A program made the translations under genes and the position numbers. The notes below the pieces were generated by a model. It ran no database searches and had not been told where the DNA came from. It saw only the letters and a program-made list of their open reading frames with translations. Positions 1 through 7,546 of a stretch of 64,000 nt of DNA are shown here, piece after piece; positions within the stretch are counted from its first letter, which is position 1; the number at the start of each line of letters is the position of its first letter. Source of the stretch: Amycolatopsis acidiphila. GTDB lineage: Bacteria; Actinomycetota; Actinomycetes; Mycobacteriales; Pseudonocardiaceae. The stretch lies in assembly GCF_021391495.1 (NCBI RefSeq), contig NZ_CP090063.1, positions 6,448,001 through 6,512,000 of the forward strand. Reading direction: 5' to 3'.

Positions 1-208
1 CGGGCAGCCGGCCCGGCTTCGAGCCCAGCGTGCCGGACTCGTAGATGAGGACCAGGTCCGGCGCGTGCGTGCGGCGGGCGAGGTTCGCCGCCGTGGAGGG
101 CAGGCCGATGCCGACGAAGCACCGCTGACCACCGGTGAGCGCGCGGGCGGCGGCGATCGACATCATCTCGTCGGACGTGTACGTCCGCTCCTCGGTGGTC
201 GCGGTCAC
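1..208 (-). CDS. CoA-transferase subunit B, 3-oxoadipate type (partial)
   Basis: This is the N-terminal part of the beta subunit of a class I CoA-transferase, cut off by the window edge. The visible residues contain the start of the family fold (SIAAARAL, then GIGLPSTAANLARR), followed by LVLIYESGTLGSKP. The GTG start at 208 overlaps the stop of the alpha-subunit gene (GTGA), so the two subunits are translationally coupled, as is usual for two-gene CoA-transferases. The predicted role is to move CoA from succinyl-CoA to a 3-oxo acid such as 3-oxoadipate. Substrate is inferred from the better-matching alpha subunit; other dicarboxylates remain possible. Confidence 0.8.
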   Translation of the reverse strand, partial: MTATTEERTYTSDEMMSIAAARALTGGQRCFVGIGLPSTAANLARRTHAPDLVLIYESGTLGSKPGRLP

Positions 209-1023
209 TTGGCTGCCTCCATCCCGAACACCTTCTCGTCGACCCAGGCCTGGAAGGAGTCCCGATTCCGGCCAATGGAATCCCAATACTCGTAGTATTC
301 GTTGTCCCGGTCGTAGTAGCCCTGGGCGTAGGACGGGTGGGCTCCCCGCGGCGCCTCGGCGACCGCGGTGACGGCCCAGGACGGGAGCACGATGCCGCCC
401 GGCACCGGCTCCAGCTCGTCGACGATCTCCTCCACCGTGGCGAGGCTGCGCCTGGCCGCGAGCACCGCCTCCTTCTGCACGCCCACCAGGCCCCAGATCT
501 GCACGTTGCCGGCGCGGTCCGCGCGCTGGGCGTGGATGATCGAGACGTCCGGGTTCAGCGCCGGGACGGCGGCGAGCTGCTCGCCGGTGAACGGGCAGGT
601 GATCTGCTTGATCGTGTCGGTGTGGTTGGGCAGGTCCGTACCCGAGTAACCACGCAGCACCGCGAACGGGAGGCCGGAGGCGCCGGCGACGTACCGGTTG
701 GCCATGCCGGCGTGGCTGTGCTCCTCGATCTCCAGCGGCACCGGCCAGGAGTTCTGCACCGCGTCACGGAAGCGGTGCAGCGAGCCCACACCGGGGTTGC
801 CGCCCCACGAGAAGATCAGCTTGCGCGCGCAGCCGGCACCGATGAGCTGGTCGTAGACGATGTCCGGAGTCATCCGGACCAGCGTCAGGTCCTTCCGCCG
901 CTGGCGGATGATCTCCTGCCCCGCCGCATGCGGGATCAGGTGCGTGAACCCCTCCAGCGCGACGGTGTCGCCGTCGTGGACCAGCTGCGCGACCGCGTCG
1001 CGCAAGGACAGTATCTCGGCCAT
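205..1023 (-). CDS. 3-oxoadipate CoA-transferase subunit A (CatI/PcaI-like)
   Basis: A 272-residue CoA-transferase alpha subunit. The first 110 residues closely resemble the CatI/PcaI 3-oxoadipate CoA-transferase subunit of pseudomonads as I remember it: GDTVALEGFTHLIPHAAG near residue 17, LVRMTPDIVYDQLIGAG near 47, then FSWGGNPGVGS near 70. The usual reaction is succinyl-CoA plus 3-oxoadipate giving 3-oxoadipyl-CoA, the penultimate step of the beta-ketoadipate route. Full length for the family, starting at ATG 1023. It is the first gene of a pair with the beta subunit and diverges from the dehydrogenase at 1108; a nested inverted repeat lies between the two. No other aromatic-degradation gene is in the window, so the exact substrate is unproven. 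Confidence 0.82.
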   Translation of the reverse strand: MAEILSLRDAVAQLVHDGDTVALEGFTHLIPHAAGQEIIRQRRKDLTLVRMTPDIVYDQLIGAGCARKLIFSWGGNPGVGSLHRFRDAVQNSWPVPLEIEEHSHAGMANRYVAGASGLPFAVLRGYSGTDLPNHTDTIKQITCPFTGEQLAAVPALNPDVSIIHAQRADRAGNVQIWGLVGVQKEAVLAARRSLATVEEIVDELEPVPGGIVLPSWAVTAVAEAPRGAHPSYAQGYYDRDNEYYEYWDSIGRNRDSFQAWVDEKVFGMEAAK

Positions 1024-1048
1024 GAGCTACCTCGTTCGCATTCCGCAC

Positions 1049-1077
1049 ACAAGTTCTCGATAAGAACGTACTTGTTC
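1049..1077. promoter_or_regulatory. Nested inverted repeat between divergent genes (operator candidate)
   Basis: The 84 bp between the divergent CoA-transferase and dehydrogenase genes holds a perfect arm pair GTTCT (1053-1057) and AGAAC (1063-1067) with a 5-bp spacer. Outside it lies a second pair, ACAAGT (1049-1054) and ACTTGT (1070-1075), and a third GTTC half-site sits at 1074-1077. This is the expected position for a repressor controlling one or both genes. No regulator gene is adjacent, so the partner is unknown. Confidence 0.45.
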
Positions 1078-1107
1078 GGCGGCCCCGACGCAAGGGAAGG
1101 TGGTGCC

Positions 1108-2025
1108 ATGCGGATCGTGGTCACGAGGCGGGTACCCGAGGCGGCACTGGTGGAACTCCGGGCACTGGGCGAGGTCTGGGTGTCGCCGGAGGACCGCCCG
1201 CTCACCCCGGATGAGCTGCGGAAAGCCGTCGAAGGCGCCTCGGCGGTCGTGAGCATGCTGCACGACCGGATCGACGCCTCGGTGGCCGAAGCCGCGGGCC
1301 CCGGCCTCCGTGTGGTGGCAAACGTAGCGGTGGGGTACGACAACATCGACGTGCCGGCACTCGCCGAACGGGGGATCGCGGTGACGAACACGCCGGACGT
1401 GCTCACCGACGCCACCGCCGACCTCGCCTTCGGGCTGCTACTGGCGCTCACCCGCCGGATCGCCGAGGGCGACCGCCTGCTGCGCGCCCGCAAACCGTGG
1501 TCGTTCCACCTCGGCTTCATGCTCGGCAGTGGGTTGCAGGCGAAGACATTGGGCATCATCGGGCCGGGGAAGATCGGCCACGCGATGGCGAAGCGGGCCG
1601 AGGCCTTCGGCATGCACGTTGTCTACAGTGGACGGAACGATCCGGTGGAGGACCTGCTCCGGGTCGCCGACGTCGTGTCGCTGCACTGCCCGCTCACGCC
1701 CGGCACGCGGCATCTCATCGACGCCGCCGCACTCAAGCTGATGAAGCCGAGCGCGGTGCTCATCAACACCACGCGCGGACCGGTGGTGGACGAGGCGGCG
1801 CTCGCCGACGCGCTGCTCTCGCGCCGGATCGCCGGGGCCGGGCTCGACGTGTTCGAGCACGAACCCGACGTCGAGCCGCGCCTGCTCGAACTGGACAACG
1901 TCGTGCTCACGCCCCACCTCGGTTCCGCCACCGTGGAGACCCGGACCGAAATGGCCCTGCTCGCAGCCGACAACGTCACCGCGGTCCTCACCGGCGCGGA
2001 GCCGTTAAATCCGGTGCACCACTGA
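1108..2025 (+). CDS. D-isomer 2-hydroxyacid dehydrogenase (glyoxylate/hydroxypyruvate reductase-like)
   Basis: A 305-residue NAD(P)H-dependent D-2-hydroxyacid dehydrogenase. It has the family's features in order: an N-terminal substrate-domain half, VAVGYDNID near residue 75, the Rossmann motif IIGPGKIG near 148, the catalytic Arg in NTTRGPVVDE, the Glu in DVFEHEP, and the catalytic His in LTPHLGSAT. The open frame runs far upstream, but that part overlaps the CoA-transferase on the other strand. ATG 1108 is preceded by a good AAGGGAAGG ribosome site and gives normal family length. A role in reducing glyoxylate or hydroxypyruvate is inferred from the family. Confidence 0.85.
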   Translation: MRIVVTRRVPEAALVELRALGEVWVSPEDRPLTPDELRKAVEGASAVVSMLHDRIDASVAEAAGPGLRVVANVAVGYDNIDVPALAERGIAVTNTPDVLTDATADLAFGLLLALTRRIAEGDRLLRARKPWSFHLGFMLGSGLQAKTLGIIGPGKIGHAMAKRAEAFGMHVVYSGRNDPVEDLLRVADVVSLHCPLTPGTRHLIDAAALKLMKPSAVLINTTRGPVVDEAALADALLSRRIAGAGLDVFEHEPDVEPRLLELDNVVLTPHLGSATVETRTEMALLAADNVTAVLTGAEPLNPVHH

Positions 2026-2050
2026 TTGGTACGGAAGTACAGTTTTATCC

Positions 2051-2734
2051 GTGCGACAGACCCTCATCTTCGACGCCGACGACACCCTCTGGGAGAACAA
2101 CGTCGTCTTCGAGCGCGTGATCGACGACTACCTCGACTGGCTCGCGCATCCGACCCTCGACCGCGCGGAGCTGCGGTCGATCCTCGACGACATCGAGCGC
2201 GCGAACGCGGCCGCGCACGGCTACGGCACCAAGGTCTTCCTGCGCAGCCTGCACGAGTGCGTGGCGCGACTGCGGGAGCGGCCGACGACGGAGCACGAGG
2301 AACGCCGGATCCTCGAACTGGCCGACCAGCTCGTCAACCACGAGATCGAGCTGATCCCCGGCGTCGCCGAGACGCTCGACGAGCTCGCCGCGCGGCACGA
2401 CCTGTTGCTGCTGACCAAGGGTGACGACGAGGAGCAGCAGCGCAAGATCGACGCCTCCGACCTCGACCAGCACTTCGCGAGCGTGCACATCGTGCGCGAG
2501 AAGGACACCGGCACCTACCGGCAGCTGGTCGAGGAGCACTCCCTGCGCCCGGAGCGGGCCTGGATGATCGGCAACTCGCCGAAGTCGGACATCGTCCCCG
2601 CGCGCCGGGCCGGCCTCAACGCCGTGTACATCCCGAACGAGAGCACCTGGGTTCTCGAACACGACGTGGTCGACCCCGCGGACGACCGGGTGCTGCACCT
2701 GACGCGCTTCCCGGACCTGCTCGCCCACTTCTGA
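2051..2734 (+). CDS. HAD-superfamily hydrolase
   Basis: A 227-residue haloacid-dehalogenase-type phosphatase. Motif I DADDTL lies at residues 8-13, with the nucleophile Asp and the general acid Asp. Motif II is the Thr in LLLTKGD near residue 120, and motifs III/IV lie around MIGNSPKSDI near 175. A helical cap domain separates motifs I and II, as in YjjG-type nucleotidases and phosphoglycolate-phosphatase relatives. The GTG start at 2051 follows 25 bp after the dehydrogenase stop, so the two may share a transcript. If so, a link to phosphoglycolate/glyoxylate housekeeping would be attractive, but the substrate cannot be read from sequence. A strong terminator follows. Confidence 0.8.
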   Translation: MRQTLIFDADDTLWENNVVFERVIDDYLDWLAHPTLDRAELRSILDDIERANAAAHGYGTKVFLRSLHECVARLRERPTTEHEERRILELADQLVNHEIELIPGVAETLDELAARHDLLLLTKGDDEEQQRKIDASDLDQHFASVHIVREKDTGTYRQLVEEHSLRPERAWMIGNSPKSDIVPARRAGLNAVYIPNESTWVLEHDVVDPADDRVLHLTRFPDLLAHF

Positions 2735-2740
2735 ACCGGA

Positions 2741-2774
2741 AAGGCCGGCTCCCGCACCCAGGGGAGCCGGCCTT
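2741..2774 (+). terminator. Intrinsic terminator after the HAD gene
   Basis: A perfect 13-bp stem (2741-2753 with 2762-2774, arms AAGGCCGGCTCCC and its complement) around an 8-nt loop, 6 bp after the HAD stop. The uridine run is short, as is common in high-GC actinomycetes. The inverted repeat could also stop transcription arriving from the other side. Confidence 0.8.
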
Positions 2775-2852
2775 CCGTCGTTCGTCCTGGCGGCGGACCA
2801 TCAGCACGCACCGCCGCGGGTTCTGAGGTGACTTCTCGCGAGGAGAACCTCG

Positions 2853-3164
2853 TCAGACGCCGGTCGGTCCCTCGGGCGAGGGCATCACGGCGAAGTTCAG
2901 CTGGCCCTGGTCGTCCTGCTGGACGTCGAGAACCTTGTCGTCGAGGAACTGGGCGGCCTGCGGCTCCAGGAACACCCGGGCCCCGGCGTCGGTGCCGAGC
3001 ACCTGGTCGCCGGCCTCCGGCTGCTCGGCCACGGACAGCGCCAGCTGCGCGCCCGCGTCCTGCTGAGCCTGCACCGCGAAGCGGAGCCCACCGGTCTCCT
3101 GCTTGCCTTCCTGAGCGGTCAGCGCGCTGATCGCTTCGGCGGCGGCATCGGTCATAGCGAGCAT
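2853..3164 (-). CDS. HesB/IscA-like protein lacking the cluster-binding cysteines
   Basis: A 103-residue protein whose layout is that of the HesB/IscA (A-type iron-sulfur carrier) fold: MTDAAAEAISAL at the start, a GLRFAV strand near residue 26, and FLEPQAAQFLDDKVLDV near 66. Family members that carry clusters use three cysteines (one central, two in a C-terminal CGC). None is present; the protein has no cysteine at all. It therefore probably does not deliver clusters in the usual way. Cysteine-free paralogues of this kind are common in actinobacteria, and their role is not established. The start could be either Met of the MLAM pair; the upstream AAGGGATG is a usable ribosome site. It is monocistronic. 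Confidence 0.75.
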   Translation of the reverse strand: MLAMTDAAAEAISALTAQEGKQETGGLRFAVQAQQDAGAQLALSVAEQPEAGDQVLGTDAGARVFLEPQAAQFLDDKVLDVQQDDQGQLNFAVMPSPEGPTGV

Positions 3165-3297
3165 GATCTTTCATCCCTTCGGTTACGTGCGCTCGTAGTC
3201 CCGACGGTAGGGGTCTCGGAATGGTCACGCGCGGTGACACCGGCAGCTTTTGCCGAAAACCCGCCGTTTGCCCAGGCCACGCCGGACGTGACCGATG

Positions 3298-3717
3298 TCA
3301 CTTCGGCTCGGTCGGCGGGGTCCGGTAGATCTCCGCGACCGAACCGCCCGGCTTGTCCGCGTTCTGGTCCTCCTCCACCGAGGGCTCGCCCGCCGCCGTC
3401 GCGTCGTCGATTACCAGGGCCTCTGCCTGGCCCCGCCACTCGTCGAGGTTCTCGTCGCCGTTGAGCGGGCGGTCGGGGTCCTCGGGCTGGACATCGGCGC
3501 GCTCCTGGCGCAACCGGTCGTCCAGCGGTTCGCCCTCGCGCTCCTCGTTCGGCGTGGTGCCGAAGCCGTCGGAGAAGGCGTACCGCTCGGGCGGCTCGAC
3601 ACCTTCCTCGAGCGGGTCGACGCGAAGCCGGTCCTCGTCCAGGTCCTCGGCGCTGTTCAGCGCCGCAGGGTCGGATTCCACGGAATCGGGTACAGGGTGA
3701 CCATGCGCCTCACTCAT
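3298..3717 (-). CDS. DUF5709-family acidic protein
   Basis: A 139-residue, very acidic, probably partly disordered protein with repeated Asp/Glu/Pro clusters (ESDPAALNSAEDLDED, PLEEGVEPPERYAFSDGFGTTPNEE). It matches the actinobacterial DUF5709 pattern: the D-L-D-E-D opening and the RYAFSDGFGTTPxEE segment, then RLxQExxDVxPEDPD. It has no signal peptide, membrane segment or catalytic motif. I chose the ATG at 3717 (MSEAHGH) because the 11 residues upstream are basic and unlike the rest. Function unknown. Confidence 0.72.
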   Translation of the reverse strand: MSEAHGHPVPDSVESDPAALNSAEDLDEDRLRVDPLEEGVEPPERYAFSDGFGTTPNEEREGEPLDDRLRQERADVQPEDPDRPLNGDENLDEWRGQAEALVIDDATAAGEPSVEEDQNADKPGGSVAEIYRTPPTEPK

Positions 3718-3816
3718 GGGTTGGCGATACCCGAGCCTCCGACCAGGCAAACCCCGAGATCAAGGTCACTCGCTTGTACAGTGCAAGAAGTTGCTGATGC
3801 TAGGTAAATTACGGGT

Positions 3817-4248
3817 ATGACCACCGCGCAGTGGAGCGGGCAGCGGGTCGAGCACCGGCTCGATGCGACACACCCCCTGGTCTGGTACCTCGTCGCAGGT
3901 GCGGTGACCACGGGCCTGCAGGAGCTCATCTTCCTCGCCGCACGCCCCGTCATCGAGTCCGTCGCGGCGAACGTCGTGGCGATCGCGGTGACGACGCTGG
4001 CCAACACCGAGTTCCACCGCCGCGTCACCTTCGCGCACATGCGGCCCTCGCCGCTGAAGCTGCACCTGCAGTCGCTGGGCACCTTCGCCTTCTACGCCGG
4101 CTACGGGTCGGTCGTGCTGGTGTTGCTCCAAGCGATCGTGCACGCACCCTCGGCGACGCTCGAAGCGGTGGTGCTTGCGGTCACCAGTACTATTGGTGGA
4201 GCCTTACGATTCGTGGTCCTTCGTTGGTGGGTTTTCACCACTCGCTGA
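3817..4248 (+). CDS. GtrA-like membrane protein
   Basis: A 143-residue integral membrane protein of the GtrA/DPMS family with four predicted membrane segments (about residues 22-42, 50-70, 88-110 and 118-138), full length for the family. The signature for the second half is AIAVTTLANTEFHRRVTF, matching the family's N-x-x-x-x-F-x-x-x-x-x-F region. Members are thought to help move polyprenyl-linked sugars across the membrane for cell-wall or lipid glycosylation. A TANNNT box (TAAATT, 3805-3810) lies 6 bp before the ATG at 3817, which suggests a leaderless transcript. No glycosyltransferase is nearby, so the pathway is unassigned. Confidence 0.82.
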   Translation: MTTAQWSGQRVEHRLDATHPLVWYLVAGAVTTGLQELIFLAARPVIESVAANVVAIAVTTLANTEFHRRVTFAHMRPSPLKLHLQSLGTFAFYAGYGSVVLVLLQAIVHAPSATLEAVVLAVTSTIGGALRFVVLRWWVFTTR

Positions 4249-4543
4249 TGGCCCATCGACAGGTCACGGAGAGATGTCACTTGTGCGCGAAACCTGCATG
4301 GAAATGCATGGAGTGACCGTCCGGGAATCGTTTGTGAGCAGCCTGCTGCTGCAAATGGGGTATCTCTCCGACTTATCTTGTTGAAATCTGGACTGCTGAA
4401 CACCCGCCGCTTACGATTACGCTCAGTCGCATCGAGAGCGGGTCGGCAGGGACCAAATGGGAGTGTCCGCTCACCGAGAGTGACAGACGTGGGCCCCGAC
4501 GGCGACCGGTCGTAGGGTCGCCATTGTCGTTGGGGAGCCGACT
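4249..4543. promoter_or_regulatory. Long leader before the ShbA-type sigma gene
   Basis: These 295 bp hold no convincing gene. An exact direct repeat TGCATGGA occurs at 4295-4302 and 4305-4312, ten bp apart (one helical turn), so one protein face could bind both. Closer to the gene there is a GTGACA (near 4481) and a TAGGGT box (near 4514). GGGGAG just before ATG 4544 is the ribosome site. Short frames on either strand lack coding character. Confidence 0.4.
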
Positions 4544-5218
4544 ATGAAAACCGATGTCCCGCCTGTCTCTACCGTGCCCGCCGAAGCGGCGGTGCCTGGA
4601 TTCACCACTCCGCAGTCGTTTCCGCGTGGTCCCGCCTCGCGGTTGACCAAGGAGGAGCTCGACCCGGCAGTCAAGGAAGCCGCAACTGGGGACCCCGCTG
4701 CTATCGCGAGGCTGATCGGCATGATCACGCCGGTGGCCGTGCGGTACTGCCGGGCCCGCCTCGGCGGCCGCGACCTGTCCTACCTGTCCGCGGACGACGT
4801 GGCGCAGGAGGTCTGCCTGGCGGTGCTGCACGCACTGCCGAACTACCAGGACCGCGGCGGCTCGTTCCTCTACCTGGTGCACGCCATCGCGTCCAACAAG
4901 GTGGCCGACGCCTACCGGTTGGTCTCGCGCGACCGGTCCGACCCCGTGGCCGAGCTGCCCGAGCGGCCGCTGACCGACAACGAGCCGGAGAAGCGCGTCC
5001 TCGACGTGGACCTCGGGGCCCGGTTGAACAAGCTGGTCTCGACCCTGCCGCCGTTGCAGCAGGAGATCCTGACGCTGCGCCTCATCGTGGGCCTCTCCGC
5101 GAACGAGACCGCGGAGGCGCTGGGCATCTCGGCAGGCAACGTCCGGGTCACCCAGCACCGTGCGCTCACCAAACTGCGTGCCATGGTCACCCGGGACGGG
5201 GACCTGGTCGAGGACTGA
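4544..5218 (+). CDS. shbA: RNA polymerase sigma factor, ShbA/SigD type
   Basis: A 224-residue sigma-70-family factor of the small two-domain type. Region 2 lies at about residues 55-130 (VRYCRARLGG, then LSADDVAQEVCLAVLHALPNYQDRGG, then LVHAIASNKVADAYR). Region 4 lies at about 165-215 (LPPLQQEILTLRLIVGLSANETAEALGIS, then VRVTQHRALTKLR). It strongly resembles Mycobacterium SigD and Streptomyces ShbA; ShbA drives transcription of the principal sigma factor hrdB. No anti-sigma factor is encoded next to it, which fits ShbA-type factors. An N-terminal stretch of about 35 residues before region 2 is Pro/Ala-rich. The long intergenic region upstream suggests transcriptional control. Confidence 0.85.
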   Translation: MKTDVPPVSTVPAEAAVPGFTTPQSFPRGPASRLTKEELDPAVKEAATGDPAAIARLIGMITPVAVRYCRARLGGRDLSYLSADDVAQEVCLAVLHALPNYQDRGGSFLYLVHAIASNKVADAYRLVSRDRSDPVAELPERPLTDNEPEKRVLDVDLGARLNKLVSTLPPLQQEILTLRLIVGLSANETAEALGISAGNVRVTQHRALTKLRAMVTRDGDLVED

Positions 5219-5221
5219 TCG

Positions 5222-6202
5222 TCAGGCGTAGGCCTTGTGCAGCGCGGGCAGCAGGTCCGACGAGGCGAACTCGAAGAACCCGTCCTGCTGGTCGCCGCCG
5301 ATCTGAACCAGTGCCAGGTCGGTGAACCCGGCGTCGGCGAACGGCTTGACCGCTTCGACGATGGCGTCGACGTCGGATCCACACGGGATCGACTCGGCCA
5401 CGTCGGCCTGCTTCACGTACTGGGTCGCACCCGCGAAGGCCGACGTGCCCGGCAGTTCGGCGTTGACCTTCCAGCCGCCGCTGAACCAGCGGAACTGCTC
5501 GTGGGCACGGCGCTCGGCCGCTTCGCGGTCGGTGTCGAACGACACGGGCAGCTGCGCGAACTTGCGCGTCGTGTCTTCGCGTACCTGCGCCCGCTCGCTG
5601 TCCCAGGCCTTGATCAGCTCGCCGTTGGGCTCGGTGGTGATCAGCGCGTCGGCGACCGGCGCGAACCGCTCCACCGACTGCCGGCCGGAGACCGCGAGCG
5701 CGATCGGCGTCCGGCGCTCCGGCAGGTCCCACAGCTTCGCCGAATCGACCCGGTAGTGCTTCCCGGCGAAGTTGACGTAACCGCCGTCGAACAGCTCGCC
5801 GATGATCTCCACGGCCTCGGTGAGCATCTCGTGCCGCACGTTCGCCGGCGGCCAGCCGCGGCCCACGACGTGCTCGTTGAGGTTCTCCCCCGCGCCGAGG
5901 CCCAGGATGAACCTGTCGTCCGAGAGCAGGGACACGGTCGCGGCCTTCTGCGCGACCACCGCCGGGTGGTACCGCATGGTCGGGCACGTCACGAAGCTGA
6001 GCAGCTCCACCCGGTCGGTGACCTGCGAGACCGCGCCCAGCACGCTCCACGCGTAGGGCGCGTGCCCCTGCTCGTCGAGCCAGGGCGAGTAGTGGTCGCT
6101 GGAGACCTCGAACTCGAACCCGCACTCTTCGGCGGCCTTCGCGTGCCGGACCAGATCCTTCGGCCCGGCCTGCTCGGTCATCAGCGTGTAGCCGAAACGC
6201 AC
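5222..6202 (-). CDS. F420-dependent oxidoreductase, G6PDH-like family
   Basis: A 326-residue luciferase-like (TIM-barrel) enzyme of the F420-dependent glucose-6-phosphate-dehydrogenase-like group. It shows MRFGYTLMTEQ at the start, SSDHYSPWL near residue 33, the barrel strand FVTCPTMRYHPAVVAQKAAT near 70, and GLGAGENLNEHVVG near 100. F420 is presumed from family membership; the physiological substrate is unknown. The GTG start at 6202 has a good GGAG site seven bases upstream and lies inside the 3' end of the WhiB gene (22-bp overlap), so the two are translated from one message. A longer frame to 6346 exists but would run through the WhiB coding region. Confidence 0.82.
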   Translation of the reverse strand: MRFGYTLMTEQAGPKDLVRHAKAAEECGFEFEVSSDHYSPWLDEQGHAPYAWSVLGAVSQVTDRVELLSFVTCPTMRYHPAVVAQKAATVSLLSDDRFILGLGAGENLNEHVVGRGWPPANVRHEMLTEAVEIIGELFDGGYVNFAGKHYRVDSAKLWDLPERRTPIALAVSGRQSVERFAPVADALITTEPNGELIKAWDSERAQVREDTTRKFAQLPVSFDTDREAAERRAHEQFRWFSGGWKVNAELPGTSAFAGATQYVKQADVAESIPCGSDVDAIVEAVKPFADAGFTDLALVQIGGDQQDGFFEFASSDLLPALHKAYA

Positions 6203-6510
6203 TCCTGCTCCTTCGTCTCGTCCTCGAGCAGCTGCTTGCGGCGCACGATCGCCGCCCGGCGCTCGGTCTCGTCGAGGCCTCCCCAGACCCCGAACGGCTC
6301 CTCGGCGGTCAGCGCGTGGTGCCGGCACTCGACGATGACGGGGCACGACATGCAGACCCGCTTGGCCCTCGCGACCCGGTCGGCGCGCGCGAACCCGCGT
6401 TCTCCGTCAGGATGGAAGAAGACCGAGCTGTCCAGGTTCCGGCAATTGCCGTTGCGCTGCCATTCCCAGGTTTCGGCGACCGGGGTGGGCAGTCGTGACG
6501 TGTCCGCCAT
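6181..6510 (-). CDS. WhiB-family iron-sulfur transcription regulator, WhiB3/WhiD type
   Basis: A 109-residue Wbl protein with the four conserved cysteines (Cys23, Cys53, Cys56 and Cys62 in VCMSCPVIVEC) that bind a [4Fe-4S] cluster. It also has the turn motif GVWGG (about residue 74) followed by a basic tail. The N-terminal block (WEWQRNGNCRNLDSSVFFHPDGERG, seen in pieces) is characteristic of Mycobacterium WhiB3 and Streptomyces WhiD, which partner with the principal sigma factor and respond to redox state. The ATG at 6510 has a GAGGGAG site. The F420 oxidoreductase start lies within its last codons, an unusual pairing. Confidence 0.88.
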   Translation of the reverse strand: MADTSRLPTPVAETWEWQRNGNCRNLDSSVFFHPDGERGFARADRVARAKRVCMSCPVIVECRHHALTAEEPFGVWGGLDETERRAAIVRRKQLLEDETKEQECVSATR

Positions 6511-6576
6511 GTTCTGACTCCCTCGCGACGTGCTGTCGCGCCCGGGCTACCCCGGTTCATTGAGCGCTACACCTGC

Positions 6577-7053
6577 TCAGAGCGAGAACTTCTTCTCGTA
6601 CCAGTGATCGGCGTACAACCGCTCCCCGTAGGGCGCCACCTCCCGGTACCCGTGCCGGGCGTACAGCCCCCTCGCCTCCACAAGATCACTTCTGGTGTCC
6701 AGCCGCATCACTTGTGCACCGGTTCGCAGGGCCGCGGCTTCCGCTGTCAGCAGAAGCCGCGAACCCCACCCGCGCCCGCGCGCGGCCGCCTTCACGTACA
6801 TGCGCGTCAGCTCCGTGGTGTGGGCGTCGACGATCTTGACCCCGACGCAGCCGACCACCTCGCTGCCGTCGCGCGCGACGAAGAACAGGCCCGTCGGCGG
6901 GTCGAGGTGGTCGCTGGGCTCGTCCGCCAGCGCGCGGTCGATCTCCTCCGCCGTGGCCTGCCTGCCGTAGTACCGGCTGGCGACGTCGTCGATGTAGTCG
7001 CGCAACACGGCCACGGCGTCGGGATGACCGACGGCAAGCTGCGCGATGCTCAC
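6577..7053 (-). CDS. GNAT-family N-acetyltransferase
   Basis: A 158-residue single-domain GNAT enzyme. The acetyl-CoA pyrophosphate-binding motif is AARGRGWGSRLL (about residues 91-102), after the beta-strand GCVGVKIVDAHTTELTRMYV and before ALRTGAQVMRLDT. The C-terminal ARGLYARHGYREV is typical of amino-group acetyltransferases. The GTG start at 7053 overlaps the MaoC stop (GTGA), so it is coupled to the dehydratase gene. The substrate cannot be told from sequence. Confidence 0.82.
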   Translation of the reverse strand: MSIAQLAVGHPDAVAVLRDYIDDVASRYYGRQATAEEIDRALADEPSDHLDPPTGLFFVARDGSEVVGCVGVKIVDAHTTELTRMYVKAAARGRGWGSRLLLTAEAAALRTGAQVMRLDTRSDLVEARGLYARHGYREVAPYGERLYADHWYEKKFSL

Positions 7054-7493
7054 CCGCGGAGCACGAAGTTGAGGGCGATGGCGGAGAAGACGACCTCGTC
7101 GTCCTGGTTGCGCACCTCGATGAGGCTGCGCACGAGACCGCGGTCGGGCTTCGACTTCGACGGCCGCGCCTCCAGCACCTGGACCCGGATGCGCAGCTCG
7201 TCGCCGGGCCGCACGGGCTTGCGCCAGCGCAGCTCGTCGATCCCGGGACTGCCGAGGCTGGAGACCGGGGACAGGTAGTTCTCCGTCAGCAGCCGCATCA
7301 TCAGCCCGGCGGTGTGCCAGCCGCTCGCGATGAGGCCGCCGAAGTGGCTCTGCGCGGCGGCTGTCGGATCCACGTGAAAGGGCTGCGGGTCGTACTTGGT
7401 GGCGAACTCGATGATCTCGGCCTCGGTCACCTTGACGCTGCCGAACTCCTGGGTCGACCCCGGCACGTAGTCCTCGAAATAGCGGTCGGTCAT
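7050..7493 (-). CDS. MaoC-like hot-dog dehydratase
   Basis: A 147-residue single-hot-dog protein with the R-hydratase motif: FATKYDPQPFHVDP near residue 32 carries the catalytic Asp and His, and FGGLIASGWHTAGLMMRL follows. It is expected to hydrate or dehydrate 2-enoyl/3-hydroxyacyl-CoA thioesters. I start it at ATG 7493 (MTDRYFEDY), because the ten upstream residues do not fit the family and that ATG sits at the normal family N-terminus. It is the first gene of a MaoC-GNAT pair and diverges from the reductase-like gene at 7547, with only 53 bp between them. Confidence 0.82.
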   Translation of the reverse strand: MTDRYFEDYVPGSTQEFGSVKVTEAEIIEFATKYDPQPFHVDPTAAAQSHFGGLIASGWHTAGLMMRLLTENYLSPVSSLGSPGIDELRWRKPVRPGDELRIRVQVLEARPSKSKPDRGLVRSLIEVRNQDDEVVFSAIALNFVLRG

Positions 7494-7546
7494 GGTGGAC
7501 AGCTTCGCACGCGTGTCATCCACATACTCCCGGTATGGTGAGGGCC

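Noticed and set aside
1..1023. Assignment as steroid-degradation IpdA/IpdB
   Set aside because: The alpha subunit reads much more like CatI/PcaI 3-oxoadipate CoA-transferase than the IpdA sequence I remember.
337..1107. N-terminal extension of the hydroxyacid dehydrogenase frame
   Set aside because: It lies opposite the well-supported CoA-transferase gene, is Arg/Asp/Val-rich without family similarity, and ATG 1108 has a good ribosome site.
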